From NCBI RefSeq assembly GCF_001632745.1, contig NZ_LQRT01000002.1:496001-560000 (forward strand): a DNA stretch of 64,000 bases, written 5' to 3'. Positions 17,631-26,833 of this stretch are shown here, in pieces (position 1 is the stretch's first letter; every line of letters starts with the position of its first letter). A program made the translations under genes and the position numbers. The stretch is from Aquimarina aggregata (GTDB lineage Bacteria > Bacteroidota > Bacteroidia > Flavobacteriales > Flavobacteriaceae). The notes below the pieces were generated by a model. That model was not told the origin of the DNA, searched no databases, and worked only from the letters and a program-made list of their open reading frames with translations.

Positions 17631-17993
17631 ATGCTTTTAGAAGCTATGGAAAATACAGAAACTGCAGCTCAAGTTGCATTATTAGACGGTAATATCACCG
17701 ATGCACAATTAAAGCGTTGGAAATACCAATATAAAAGAGTGGTTAAATTATCTGTAGAAGATGATGACGGCACTACTTTATTTGCATATTTCAGAAAACC
17801 AACAATAGATATACGTTCAGCGGTACTGCAAGCATCGAAAATGGACGAATTTAAGGCATTAGAAGTCTTGTTTAAAAACTGTTATTTAGGAGGTGATACC
17901 GATATCGAAGATGATGACGATCTACGACTTAACATCACGACTTCTTTTTCAGATTTTATACAACCAAAACCTGTTAAGATAGAGGTTTTATAA
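17631..17993 (+). CDS. tail-assembly-chaperone-like protein, copy 1
   Basis: About 120 residues from ATG 17631 (17646 also possible). The segment LKRWKYQYKRVVKLSVEDDDGTTLFAYFRKPT and MDEFKALEVLFKNCYLGGD are shared with the protein at 26327-26806, showing paralogy. Position right after the tube and the small acidic helical character fit phage tail-assembly chaperones that normally guide the tape-measure protein. Here the next gene is a toxin, so this chaperone might serve the cargo. Function inferred. Confidence 0.62.
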   Translation: MLLEAMENTETAAQVALLDGNITDAQLKRWKYQYKRVVKLSVEDDDGTTLFAYFRKPTIDIRSAVLQASKMDEFKALEVLFKNCYLGGDTDIEDDDDLRLNITTSFSDFIQPKPVKIEVL

Positions 17994-18000
17994 ACAATTT

Positions 18001-20280
18001 ATGGCAACATATATTAACAAACTCCAGGCAAGTGGCAACACTCTTGACGAAGCGGTAGAAGACTTTAAAAGAAAGCTGGAGTATGTTATGGTACCCATGT
18101 ATCCCGAAGAGTTCGAAACTAGGGAAATACAAGGACAAACATATATGTATCTAAATGGCGAATGGTCATTGCAGCTCGACGAAGTAGTGGTTACAGCTAG
18201 AACTATTACTAATACAAGAGCTTTTATTATTGCTTCCTCTGGTATACGCCTTCATAAAACAGCTAGTCCACATGATACAGAATATGTATCCGCTAGAAGT
18301 GGTAAAAATGTCAGCGCAACTAATATTGCCACAACAATTTATAAACCAGGAGAAGAAATCTTATATATCGGCCCTTCTCAAAACGCAAAAGGTTGGGCTT
18401 TTATACAAACCAATGATGGTAAACAAGGGCATATAGAACGCCATCATATCATGATCCTTGAGAAGAATGCAATTCTTGATAATTTTACACAGGCCTATCA
18501 TTACGTCAAACAAGAAGGAGAAGGATTAGAAAGTATTATCAATACCTATTTTGCCAATTATAACTTCAAGAGGGGTAAAGACAAAAGAACTATAGCAGAG
18601 GCTTTGATTTTTTTAAATCAAAGTAGCGATCATGATCACGGACTCTATTTTAAACAAGAAGAAAAAGGAATCTTTGAAAAAGTACATAGCGGTGTTATAG
18701 ATGCACATGATCCTTGGTTTCAAAAAGCTAGAGAATTATATAAAACTGTACAAGTGCCCTTATATACTGTACTACGTATTCCAACAGCTGCCTATATCGA
18801 GTATTTGGCAAAAATAGGCAAGCTCTCTCAACGTCCCGATTTGGTTAATGAAATGATCAATGTAGGTGAGATCATTGTAGATGTTGCAGCAGGTATAGCC
18901 GGAGTTATTGTTGGTATCATAGAAGGTTTTGTAGTTGGGATATGGGATGCATTGGTTGGTTTAGTTGATCTGGTATCTTCTATAATAGATGTGATTAAAA
19001 AATTAGTGCAAGGCACTTTTATAGAAGATCTTAAAAAAATGTATGCCATGATGATTGGTTTATCATGGGAAGACATTAAAAAATTAGGAGACGCTATTAG
19101 CGGTGGATTGATATCACAAATACAGAATTTTAGTACACTATCTGCTTTCGAAAAAGGAAGAGTGATCGGTAAGATCATAGGCATGGTACTACTAGAAGTA
19201 GTATTGGCATTTTTTACTGGTGGTGCAGCTAACGCTGCAAAATGGGCGGGTAAATTAGGAAAATTTGCCAAAGTAGCAAAGACAATTGCTAAGGTGGGAG
19301 ATGATGTTTTAGGGCCACTTAATAAAATGAATAAAAAACTTATTGATAAAATAAGTGATAAAGTCCCCAAAAAGTTTAAAAATAAAAACGGAAAAGGGGA
19401 TTATGATGATAATGAAAAAAATAGAGTTTTAAAGCAAACCATATTAAACCTTGTAAGAGCAAAAACCCTCGCACTTGATGAAGTAGGAGCAACTCTAAGT
19501 CAACTTAAAACAGATTTATTTTTCTTGGCGAAACCTCTTCCTGGTGCAAAATTTTTCTTTCCTCCCGAGATTGGCATGCCTGGTACTTATGATGTGTATT
19601 TTAAAGCAAGTCCTAAAAAGAAAGTCGCAAATGATTTTACCAGTGGTACCAAAGGAAAAAATATAGCCGATACAAAAGCAGCTGGTTTATTAAATAAAAA
19701 GATTAATGATCTTAAAAAAGCTCCTGATGGATACCAGATTGTTAAGACTAAAAAAGGAAAACAGATAAAAAGACTAGATGCAGATAATCCCAATACGCCT
19801 CAACTTACGGTAAATGATAAAGGAGAAATTATAGAGTATAAAGGACCTAAAAACAACCGTATAAGTGTCTCTGGTAAACTTAGACGTATACTAGGTACGC
19901 CAGATGGGCACCAAGCACATCATTTAGTGGCCGATAACGTTGTACAGAAAAGTAAATTACATACGTTGGCAAGAAAAAAGGATCTATATGATTTGGATAG
20001 AAAGGGTAACGGTATTAGCTTAGCAGAAACCGTAGAAGATTTTGCAAAAGATCCAACAGGAATGTCTAGTAAATTGCCTTTGCATAAAGGAAATCATAAG
20101 GAGTGGGATAAGCTTACTACAGGTGTTATCGAAGAGTATGAAAGAAGATTAATAAAGAAATTCGGAAAACTAGATATCCCTCCGGTTACAGAGGAAGCAA
20201 TGAAACTTTCGTTAGAGGGTATAGAGAAGAAGTTGTTGAAAGAGATGAACGGCCTTCCAAGTGGCATAAAATTAGAATAA
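18001..20280 (+). CDS. AHH-nuclease toxin, predicted cargo effector of the contractile system
   Basis: 759 residues. N-terminus with LQLDEVVVTART (about 58-69), a TonB-like 'LDEVVVTA' stretch I have seen in Bacteroidota effectors; an SH3b-like domain (about 75-155); helical region; two long hydrophobic segments (about 289-340 and 388-430) that could insert in membranes; linker; and a C-terminal AHH nuclease (HNH/Endo VII superfamily, about 610-730). Catalytic signature GHQAHHLVA has Ala639-His640-His641 and PLHKGNHKEW has His695 and His699. It lacks a signal peptide. It lies 7 bases after a chaperone gene and 3 bases before an immunity-type gene. Predicted DNase or RNase delivered to rival bacteria. 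Confidence 0.82.
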   Translation: MATYINKLQASGNTLDEAVEDFKRKLEYVMVPMYPEEFETREIQGQTYMYLNGEWSLQLDEVVVTARTITNTRAFIIASSGIRLHKTASPHDTEYVSARSGKNVSATNIATTIYKPGEEILYIGPSQNAKGWAFIQTNDGKQGHIERHHIMILEKNAILDNFTQAYHYVKQEGEGLESIINTYFANYNFKRGKDKRTIAEALIFLNQSSDHDHGLYFKQEEKGIFEKVHSGVIDAHDPWFQKARELYKTVQVPLYTVLRIPTAAYIEYLAKIGKLSQRPDLVNEMINVGEIIVDVAAGIAGVIVGIIEGFVVGIWDALVGLVDLVSSIIDVIKKLVQGTFIEDLKKMYAMMIGLSWEDIKKLGDAISGGLISQIQNFSTLSAFEKGRVIGKIIGMVLLEVVLAFFTGGAANAAKWAGKLGKFAKVAKTIAKVGDDVLGPLNKMNKKLIDKISDKVPKKFKNKNGKGDYDDNEKNRVLKQTILNLVRAKTLALDEVGATLSQLKTDLFFLAKPLPGAKFFFPPEIGMPGTYDVYFKASPKKKVANDFTSGTKGKNIADTKAAGLLNKKINDLKKAPDGYQIVKTKKGKQIKRLDADNPNTPQLTVNDKGEIIEYKGPKNNRISVSGKLRRILGTPDGHQAHHLVADNVVQKSKLHTLARKKDLYDLDRKGNGISLAETVEDFAKDPTGMSSKLPLHKGNHKEWDKLTTGVIEEYERRLIKKFGKLDIPPVTEEAMKLSLEGIEKKLLKEMNGLPSGIKLE

Positions 20281-20283
20281 AGT

Positions 20284-20925
20284 ATGATGAAGCAAAAAGC
20301 TTTTATATTGAAAAGGAGCAAAGATGCCTGGGGGCATATAGATTTTATGAAGAATCAAGAAGGAGCAATACATGTTCCTTTTGAAGGAGATGACTATATT
20401 CGTTTGAACACCATGGATATTAAAATAGTAGATTTTCCGTTCCAAATATGTTTTGCCTCAGATTTTAGTATAATTCCCATGATAGATTATCCTCATAATG
20501 ATTTAAATTTAGATATTTTAAGTCAAAAAATGTTATCGGTATTTAAGGATTTAGATGACTTTAAATATAATGAGATACCGGTTATAATGTTTGATCATAA
20601 GGAAATGGAAGCCTACCATATAGAACAAGGTGAATTACTTGAAGACTTACAAAGAAGAAATGAAGATTATATAGCAATTCAGCTATTAGATTATACGGAT
20701 GTATTTGATAGGGAAAATTCTGAGTATGAAGAAGATTTTTTAGATCCAGATGAAGTAGGAGATATTGACAAGTTGGTTTTGAAATGGCCTAAAAAAGGCT
20801 TTCCTCCATTATTTCGGTTAGATGAAAGTGCAACAAAGTTATTTGTGTCCGAACAAGCAAAAAATGCATTAGAAGCAGCAAATATAAAAGGATGTGAGTT
20901 TGAAGAAGTAGAAGTGAGTGGATAA
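20284..20925 (+). CDS. predicted immunity protein, Imm11/DUF1629-like
   Basis: 213 residues, acidic and cytosolic, starting three bases after the toxin stop. The C-terminal motif FRLDESATKLFVSEQAKNALEAANIKGCEFEEVEV is the pattern of Imm11/DUF1629 immunity proteins (a 'VSE...K.ALE....G..F' block). An acidic protein with no signal paired with a nuclease toxin is the expected arrangement for cytosolic protection. Family from pattern, pairing from position. Confidence 0.75.
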   Translation: MMKQKAFILKRSKDAWGHIDFMKNQEGAIHVPFEGDDYIRLNTMDIKIVDFPFQICFASDFSIIPMIDYPHNDLNLDILSQKMLSVFKDLDDFKYNEIPVIMFDHKEMEAYHIEQGELLEDLQRRNEDYIAIQLLDYTDVFDRENSEYEEDFLDPDEVGDIDKLVLKWPKKGFPPLFRLDESATKLFVSEQAKNALEAANIKGCEFEEVEVSG

Positions 20926-20935
20926 AATTTAGTAA

Positions 20936-23900
20936 GTGATCAAGCCTAATAAAAATATAGACATTGGTACTTTTGATATAGATATCAAAGAACTAGCTAC
21001 ACACGAAACTAGTGAGTATGTTGCGCAACGCCTGCAACAAGCCATGCAAGAGGTGCTAAATAAGCACGTCAAAAATAAAAATACGACTACTGCATTTCTG
21101 ACTAATCAGAGTAGTGGTGGTACAGCAAATAATCGCAATACCATTCCTAGGACTATTGGTGGTACAACAAAACAAAATAATAACACAAATGTTTACAAGC
21201 AGAGTACCGGTAGTACTGCAGGTGTTTCACCGTCTGGTGTGCAGAACGTTCAAGAATCTTCGATAACAAAAGAGTCTAAAGAGACGTCTTTAATAGAAAG
21301 TATTGATACAGCAGTAGCTACTACTGACAATATAACTCCTGATCAAACCATAAATAACATAGCTACTGTTAATGATAAAGAGCTGCTGATCCAAAAAATC
21401 ACTAAAAAATATCTTACAGAAAGCTCAGATGATTATGATGCTACACAAGTTGACAAATGGAACGGGATTATTGAGCAAATAAAAAAAGAAACTGATCTTG
21501 ATACATTTGTTAAAAATTCTGATAATTTAAGTCTTCAAGAGTTGTATAAAGAAGTGATATCTGCTTCAAAACCTAAAAAAGAGCTAACGCCAGAAGTATT
21601 GCGTAAGCGAATGATTAAAGAGATCGAAGAGAAGTACATTTCAGATGAAAAATTAGAGCCTAAAAAGAAAAGCTTTTGGGAATCTATTTTATGGAAGTTA
21701 AATAATTCTAATATTGCTCTTAAAGATATTCTTGAAAAACATAAGGAATTGTTTTTGTTCATAGATTTATTAATGCCCAGTGAATTTGATAATTTATCTA
21801 TTGATTTAAAGAAGATTACTGCTAAAAACGTGTATCCTAAGATAGGAAAAGATACTATTTATGTAAGACTAGGTAAACTTAAAGATGAAACAGGGAAATC
21901 TGTATCCAAGGTAACAAAAGATAAAAAAGGATTAAAACATTTAATAGATACGCCAATTGTATTTACAGCCAATAGAGATAATGTAAATATAAATTGGAAA
22001 GTATATAAAAAGGATGGCACATTGCTTAGCACTCATGTAGATGAAGGAAAAACTTTTACCTATATTTTTAAAGAGTACGGAGAGTTTGTTATTGAAGCAT
22101 ATGGATCAAGTGCAGTATATAAAAATAAAAAAGGACAATATAAAAAGGCTAAGAACTTAAAATTAAGAAGCAATTATATTGCTATTCATATTAAAACACC
22201 AGAGCTTGAGAGGGTAAAAGTAAAAGGTTTAAAAAACAAAGGACATATTGTATTTAATAACGAGAAAGAATATAGTTTTAAAGCCATAGCAGATGTAGGA
22301 AAGGTGGAAGATTTAAGTACAATCACTTGGAAAAAGTTTTATAAAAATACCGTAGCACAAAAGAATTATGAAGAATTAGAGAAAGATGTGGTGACAGAAG
22401 GTGTGGTTCTCAAAACAAAATTTAATAAAGCAGGTTGTTATAAAATTGTAGCAAAGTCTGGAGAAAAAATTAGTACTACTACTTTTACCGTTGGTGGTAA
22501 TTATATTAGAACGATTAAAGAGGTGAATAAGAAGAATTTTGTCCTCTTTAATACATCAGATACACTTGCTTTTGTGCCATCTTCTTATAAGTTAGGTAAA
22601 AACGTTCATATAGATAAAGAAGCGATTACTTGGGTTGTTACGAAAAATGAAGCAATAATTGGTAAACCTTTTAAAGGAGAAAAGTTTATTGTTGAACAGA
22701 CACAAGGAATTAAAGAAGGAGAGTATAAAGTTACTGCATATGTAAATGACCCTATTTTTGGAAAAAAACAGGCTTCTACAACAGTAATGGTGGTTCATCC
22801 TGAAATTATTGAAGCGCAATGGACAGATAGTAGAGGGGTAATTAAACCTTCTTCGGGATATAAGGATGAAGTAAATTATATTTCTGCAAAAATTCCTTAC
22901 TACCATAATTCAAAAGCACTAATTAAATTATATAGTGGTAATAAATTATTGTATACATATACTACTACAACAGATAATCATGGTGGTATAAAAGAAGAAG
23001 TATGTTTAGAGGATTTCGGTATTGAGAATTTATTTAATGAAAAAGTAAAGTTTAGAAATTCTGAAGCTGGATTATTATCTTTTACAATAGAAGCTGTTGG
23101 ATATACCTTTAAGAAAAGTAATGTAAGGTTTAATAACAAGATATATGTAATTAAAGAAAGATCTATAACAATGGCATATTTTGCTTATAGAGGAGAAGTA
23201 ATATCCCCTTTAAAACATGCTGTACCTTATGGAGTAAGAATTCAAGCTGTTATTGAAGCCCCAAACATGATAGGAGAAAAACTAAAAACGAACTTTTACC
23301 ATGTCCCATCACAAGATTATTCCAATAGTAGTAAAGTAGTATTGGCAGAGGAAGTAATAGTTGGAACAGATGGTAGAGCCATTTTAGAGTTAACTCTACC
23401 TAAAAATTTAGAAGAAAATCACAAGAAATTCAAGTATTTTTACTTCAGTAGTGAATCGTTAGAGGGAGAAAAAATTATTAAAAATTCATTTATATTACTT
23501 TGTTTTAAGGAAGGAGATGTTTTACCAGAAGGAGTTGATTTACTAGTTAGATCTCCTTGGATGAAAATAGCACTTGAAGAAGCAGTAAAATCTTTAGGGA
23601 CACATGAAGGAAAAGAGCCAATGTTATCTATGGGGTATAGGTATTTAAAGGCTGCTGGGAATCCATACTCTCCAGACAATGATGATTTTGGTCAATGGTG
23701 TGCTGCATTTACTACATGGGTTGTTAAAGAAGCTAATTACAAGATTCCAAATAATACTCGTTCACAACATATAGTAGAAAATGAAGGTAAACTCTATAAA
23801 CGAATTTCTTATCCTATTTTTGGTGCGATCACAGTTTACACAAGGCGAACAAATACAAAATCTGGTCATGTGGGAATGTTATTTGGATTGGATAAAAATG

Positions 23901-24130
23901 GCGATTATATTTTGTTAGGAGGTAATCAAGGTGATACTATTAAGTTTTCTACATTTGGTAAAAAGAAATCTGGAAGTTTAGATTTTAATGGTTTTTTTGT
24001 TCCAATAGAATATAGTATAAAATCAATAGATAAGTTAACGAAAAAGGATTACTATGAAAGTGATGATGAAGTAAATAAGTTATTTAAAATAATTTCAGAG
24101 AATGCTAAAGGAGCACCCAAAACGAAATAA
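20936..24130 (+). CDS. giant multi-domain protein with C-terminal CHAP/TIGR02594-type peptidoglycan hydrolase
   Basis: 1064 residues, GTG start (no nearby ATG; next Met is residue 38). N-terminal helical segment (to about 45), low-complexity Asn/Thr/Ser linker (55-120), helical region (150-290), several Ig/PKD-like beta modules (about 300-830; for example NVNINWKVYKKDGTLL and TITWKKFYKN), then a cysteine peptidase/amidase (about 870-1030): GQWCAAFTTWVVKEA with Cys922, SGHVGMLF with His978, and LLGGNQGD. This domain pattern cleaves peptidoglycan peptides or amides. It may be a second effector or a tail-tip/tape-measure-like lysin. Two lipoprotein genes follow. Confidence 0.75.
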   Translation: MIKPNKNIDIGTFDIDIKELATHETSEYVAQRLQQAMQEVLNKHVKNKNTTTAFLTNQSSGGTANNRNTIPRTIGGTTKQNNNTNVYKQSTGSTAGVSPSGVQNVQESSITKESKETSLIESIDTAVATTDNITPDQTINNIATVNDKELLIQKITKKYLTESSDDYDATQVDKWNGIIEQIKKETDLDTFVKNSDNLSLQELYKEVISASKPKKELTPEVLRKRMIKEIEEKYISDEKLEPKKKSFWESILWKLNNSNIALKDILEKHKELFLFIDLLMPSEFDNLSIDLKKITAKNVYPKIGKDTIYVRLGKLKDETGKSVSKVTKDKKGLKHLIDTPIVFTANRDNVNINWKVYKKDGTLLSTHVDEGKTFTYIFKEYGEFVIEAYGSSAVYKNKKGQYKKAKNLKLRSNYIAIHIKTPELERVKVKGLKNKGHIVFNNEKEYSFKAIADVGKVEDLSTITWKKFYKNTVAQKNYEELEKDVVTEGVVLKTKFNKAGCYKIVAKSGEKISTTTFTVGGNYIRTIKEVNKKNFVLFNTSDTLAFVPSSYKLGKNVHIDKEAITWVVTKNEAIIGKPFKGEKFIVEQTQGIKEGEYKVTAYVNDPIFGKKQASTTVMVVHPEIIEAQWTDSRGVIKPSSGYKDEVNYISAKIPYYHNSKALIKLYSGNKLLYTYTTTTDNHGGIKEEVCLEDFGIENLFNEKVKFRNSEAGLLSFTIEAVGYTFKKSNVRFNNKIYVIKERSITMAYFAYRGEVISPLKHAVPYGVRIQAVIEAPNMIGEKLKTNFYHVPSQDYSNSSKVVLAEEVIVGTDGRAILELTLPKNLEENHKKFKYFYFSSESLEGEKIIKNSFILLCFKEGDVLPEGVDLLVRSPWMKIALEEAVKSLGTHEGKEPMLSMGYRYLKAAGNPYSPDNDDFGQWCAAFTTWVVKEANYKIPNNTRSQHIVENEGKLYKRISYPIFGAITVYTRRTNTKSGHVGMLFGLDKNGDYILLGGNQGDTIKFSTFGKKKSGSLDFNGFFVPIEYSIKSIDKLTKKDYYESDDEVNKLFKIISENAKGAPKTK

Positions 24131-24158
24131 ATATTAAATTAGTTGAAAATTAAGTAAA

Positions 24159-24740
24159 ATGAGAAGCACATTTTTAATAATTAGTTTTTTGACAATTGTA
24201 ATTGGTTGTAAAAACTCTGAAGCAAATAAAGAAGAATTCTTAAAAAAAACTCCAATTAGAGAAGAAGGGTTATCATCAGAAAATGATAGCATTGAGACCC
24301 AAATTAATTTGAAAAAAGAGAAAAATAATGTTTTAAGTACTGATATTAATTGTCTCGATGAAAGTACTGAAAACGAGCGAGTAGAAAATTTTATAAGAAA
24401 TCTTATCAGTAATATTGAAAATTCTAATGTAAAAGAATTATCTACAAAAATAAAATTCCCTATAGATATATTCTCTCATGGAGAAATCTCTAACGAATCT
24501 GTTTTTATTGATAAATTTTCTGATTCAGAAGCTTTTGAAAAGTTTTTCGGATTAGAGGTGTTTAATGAAAATGGCGAACTCAAAGATGTTTCTACTTTCG
24601 ATAATATACAAATATTTTATACCGAAATGGAAAATGTTTCTTCATGCTATTATGTGCAATTCGGCTTAGGTACTGAAATATATAATATACAAGAAATCAA
24701 TGGTGTGATAAAGATTGTTAAGTTTATAGGAGTTGGTTAA
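24159..24740 (+). CDS. lipoprotein, candidate immunity to the downstream-loaded hydrolase
   Basis: 193 residues with SPII signal (LTIVIGC, Cys17). Mature part acidic, with helix (ERVENFIRNLISNIENSNVKELSTKIKFPI) and beta C-terminus; the shape resembles NTF2-like periplasmic proteins. No family recognised. It lies 28 bases after the hydrolase gene in the same orientation, and envelope placement would suit neutralising a peptidoglycan hydrolase. That role is inference. Confidence 0.6.
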   Translation: MRSTFLIISFLTIVIGCKNSEANKEEFLKKTPIREEGLSSENDSIETQINLKKEKNNVLSTDINCLDESTENERVENFIRNLISNIENSNVKELSTKIKFPIDIFSHGEISNESVFIDKFSDSEAFEKFFGLEVFNENGELKDVSTFDNIQIFYTEMENVSSCYYVQFGLGTEIYNIQEINGVIKIVKFIGVG

Positions 24741-24768
24741 TATTGAAAGAAATTGAATATTAAATCAA

Positions 24769-25383
24769 ATGAAATTTAATTCTTTATGTATACTATTTTT
24801 TATTTTTATTATTGCTTGTAAAAGTGAGAAGAAGCAGACTTCAATTTCGCTTGAGAAAGAAAGCAATACTCAGGTAATATATTCTGCCAATAATACTTTT
24901 ATTAAAAATGAAGAGTTAAAAGGTGTCGAGAAAGATTTAATTGGTAGGATATATAGTGATATAGAAGATGTAAATGAGTTCAAAAATTACTATAGTCCAG
25001 GAGGAGCTAGTGTAGGCGAAATATATAATAATAAAGAATACTCAATCAATACAGTTCAAATAAAAGAAGGTCTTGATAGTTTTGTGATTTTTAACGAGGC
25101 TCTTGTGTCTGAATCCGATGTACAATATAAAATTTTAGATACTTTAAACCTTACAGGAAAGGAATACGGATTATTATCTGATAAGGATAAAAGTTTATAC
25201 ATTCATTTTTGTTATAAAGATGGCGAAAATGATCAAGAAATTATTGCTATTGCTCAATATGATGAAAATGAGGAATTTCTAACCACCATTTATAAAGCTT
25301 GGCGTGCCGACAGAAAAACGGAAAAAATAATTGAGATACCGATTGATGGTATTAAAGTTGAAAATGTTGGTTATGGATTGTAA
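24769..25383 (+). CDS. lipoprotein of unknown function in the cargo block
   Basis: 204 residues, SPII signal with IIACK lipobox (Cys17). Mature protein acidic, with no known motif; not obviously homologous to the preceding lipoprotein beyond the signal. Co-oriented 28 bases downstream of it. Could be a second immunity or adaptor protein. Confidence 0.6.
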   Translation: MKFNSLCILFFIFIIACKSEKKQTSISLEKESNTQVIYSANNTFIKNEELKGVEKDLIGRIYSDIEDVNEFKNYYSPGGASVGEIYNNKEYSINTVQIKEGLDSFVIFNEALVSESDVQYKILDTLNLTGKEYGLLSDKDKSLYIHFCYKDGENDQEIIAIAQYDENEEFLTTIYKAWRADRKTEKIIEIPIDGIKVENVGYGL

Positions 25384-25440
25384 CTTTTTTAACGCTTCAA
25401 ATGGCAAGGTAATTGATATAACTACTTCAAAACATCTACT

Positions 25441-25794
25441 ATGAAATCTGTTATAATATTATTTGTAGTATTCATGTCGTTATCTTTTACTATGGAAAAA
25501 GATAATCACCTTAAAGTAAATAATACTCAAAAACTAGATACTTGCGACTTTAATGGTAAAAAACTATATGGCAAAATACAATTTGTAGAGTTTGCCAACC
25601 AAGCCGATATCAAAGTACAGATTGTAAATAGTTTTCCTGATCTTAAGGTGCAATTTGTAGAGAGTTTTCCCGATAAATGCGGCGAATGGCAGGTTGTAGA
25701 GTTTGCCAATCAAGCCGATTTAAAAGTATATGTCACAGAAAGTTTTCCAGATATCAAAATACAAACTGTAGGTAGTTTCCCTGGATTGCCATAG
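25441..25794 (+). CDS. secreted sawtooth-repeat protein (DUF6150-like)
   Basis: 117 residues with a signal peptide (VIILFVVFMSLSF). The mature part consists of repeated ~11-residue units ending in SFPD, such as VEFANQADIKVQIVNSFPD and VQFVESFPDK, with a CGEW insertion; two Cys (CDF, KCGEW) could pair. The pattern resembles small DUF6150 proteins of Bacteroidota, of unknown function. Last gene before the 25919-25948 terminator. Confidence 0.6.
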   Translation: MKSVIILFVVFMSLSFTMEKDNHLKVNNTQKLDTCDFNGKKLYGKIQFVEFANQADIKVQIVNSFPDLKVQFVESFPDKCGEWQVVEFANQADLKVYVTESFPDIKIQTVGSFPGLP

Positions 25795-26098
25795 GTTCAT
25801 ACTATTATTAGATGTCCGTCTGAGCCCTGAGTAAACTATGTATCTCTTGTATGTTTTTAATTTGATAAGTTAGGTTTTCTACGAACAAGTTAACGATATG
25901 TATATAAAATATAAGCATAAAGCTTAGTCCTAAAAGACTGAGCTTTTTTTATTTACAGAAAATTTACTGCAAACACAGAAAACCATGCATACTCTTTACA
26001 TGGTAAAGCATTTGCGTTTCCTATTTTTAAGAAGTATTGTAACTAGTTTATTGCATAATCATGTGCTATAAAAATAGAGTTATTGTAATTTTTTGATT
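25795..26098. other. 304-bp spacer dividing the tail locus into two transcription units
   Basis: Contains the terminator at 25919-25948 and then about 150 bases of AT-rich DNA. A promoter for the baseplate genes should be here, but no exact TAnnTTTG box with a well-placed TTG was found. Confidence 0.5.
25919..25948 (+). terminator. terminator after the cargo block
   Basis: AAAGCTTAGTC (25919-25929) pairs with GACTGAGCTTT (25936-25946, one wobble), followed by TTTTTA. It ends the sheath-to-cargo transcription unit. Confidence 0.8.
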
Positions 26099-26323
26099 AT
26101 GAATGATTCAGGAAATAAAAACTTAGGAGGTGGCCTAAACCTTAATGAAAACCCTAAAATACCGGATACATCTGGTATTCTTAATGCTTTAGGCGGAAAT
26201 ACAACAGCACCTACTATTACTATAGGCAATTTTATAGTGAGTAGTATTACAAATGCAAGCGATCAGGAATCTATAGAGGATAAATTACTTAAAGCCAGAA
26301 AAGATACGTCAATAACAGGGTAG
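26099..26323 (+). CDS. small conserved-looking tail protein of unknown function
   Basis: About 74 residues from ATG 26099 (TTG 26093 also in frame). Gly/Asn-rich start (GNKNLGGGLNLNENPKIPD), a short beta region (TAPTITIGNFIVSSI) and a charged helix. First gene of the baseplate unit, 3 bases before the second chaperone-like gene. No family recognised. Confidence 0.55.
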   Translation: MNDSGNKNLGGGLNLNENPKIPDTSGILNALGGNTTAPTITIGNFIVSSITNASDQESIEDKLLKARKDTSITG

Positions 26324-26326
26324 TTC

Positions 26327-26806
26327 ATGAAAAAAGATAGTGATCAAATATTGCTTTGGAAAAAAGAATATAAACAAATCATAAAGATACAATCTGATGA
26401 TGACGAAGTAGCGTATTTTAAAACTCCTACATTATCGGTGCTGGATACGTATAACGATATGAAAGAGAATGATGTGTATAAAGCACTAGAGTTCTTGTTT
26501 AATGCTTGCGTTTTAGAAAATAATGAGTATGAAGATGAGTTTTTGTTGTCAGCAGGTAAATCGTTGGTACAAAAAGTTATCACAGATAAAAGTATCTCTA
26601 TCAATAGTGAAACTGGAAAAGATGAAATAAAAAAATCAGCGGCTTTAGTACGACATTATTTTAATGTAGATCCTTATGATTTAGGAGTAGATGAGTTTTA
26701 TAAATTACTTTCAGAAGCATTATGGCTTCAAGATCACAAAAACAAACAACTAGAATTTGCAATTGCCAATGTATTGGTAAAAACATTTGGTAATACGATG
26801 CAATAG
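26327..26806 (+). CDS. tail-assembly-chaperone-like protein, copy 2
   Basis: 159 residues. LWKKEYKQIIKIQSDDDEVAYFKTPT and KENDVYKALEFLFNACVLEN align with the equivalent blocks of the 17631-17993 protein, so the two are paralogues; this copy adds a helical C-terminal half. It is in the place where contractile phages have the chaperone before the tape measure, but the following genes are baseplate genes and no long helical tape-measure gene is present. Confidence 0.62.
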   Translation: MKKDSDQILLWKKEYKQIIKIQSDDDEVAYFKTPTLSVLDTYNDMKENDVYKALEFLFNACVLENNEYEDEFLLSAGKSLVQKVITDKSISINSETGKDEIKKSAALVRHYFNVDPYDLGVDEFYKLLSEALWLQDHKNKQLEFAIANVLVKTFGNTMQ

Positions 26807-26833
26807 TAAAAAGATAGCGATAAGAAAGATATT

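Noticed and set aside
18828..19370. Antisense 180-residue frame within the toxin gene
   Set aside because: It is a shadow of the hydrophobic segments of the toxin in another frame, without its own start context.
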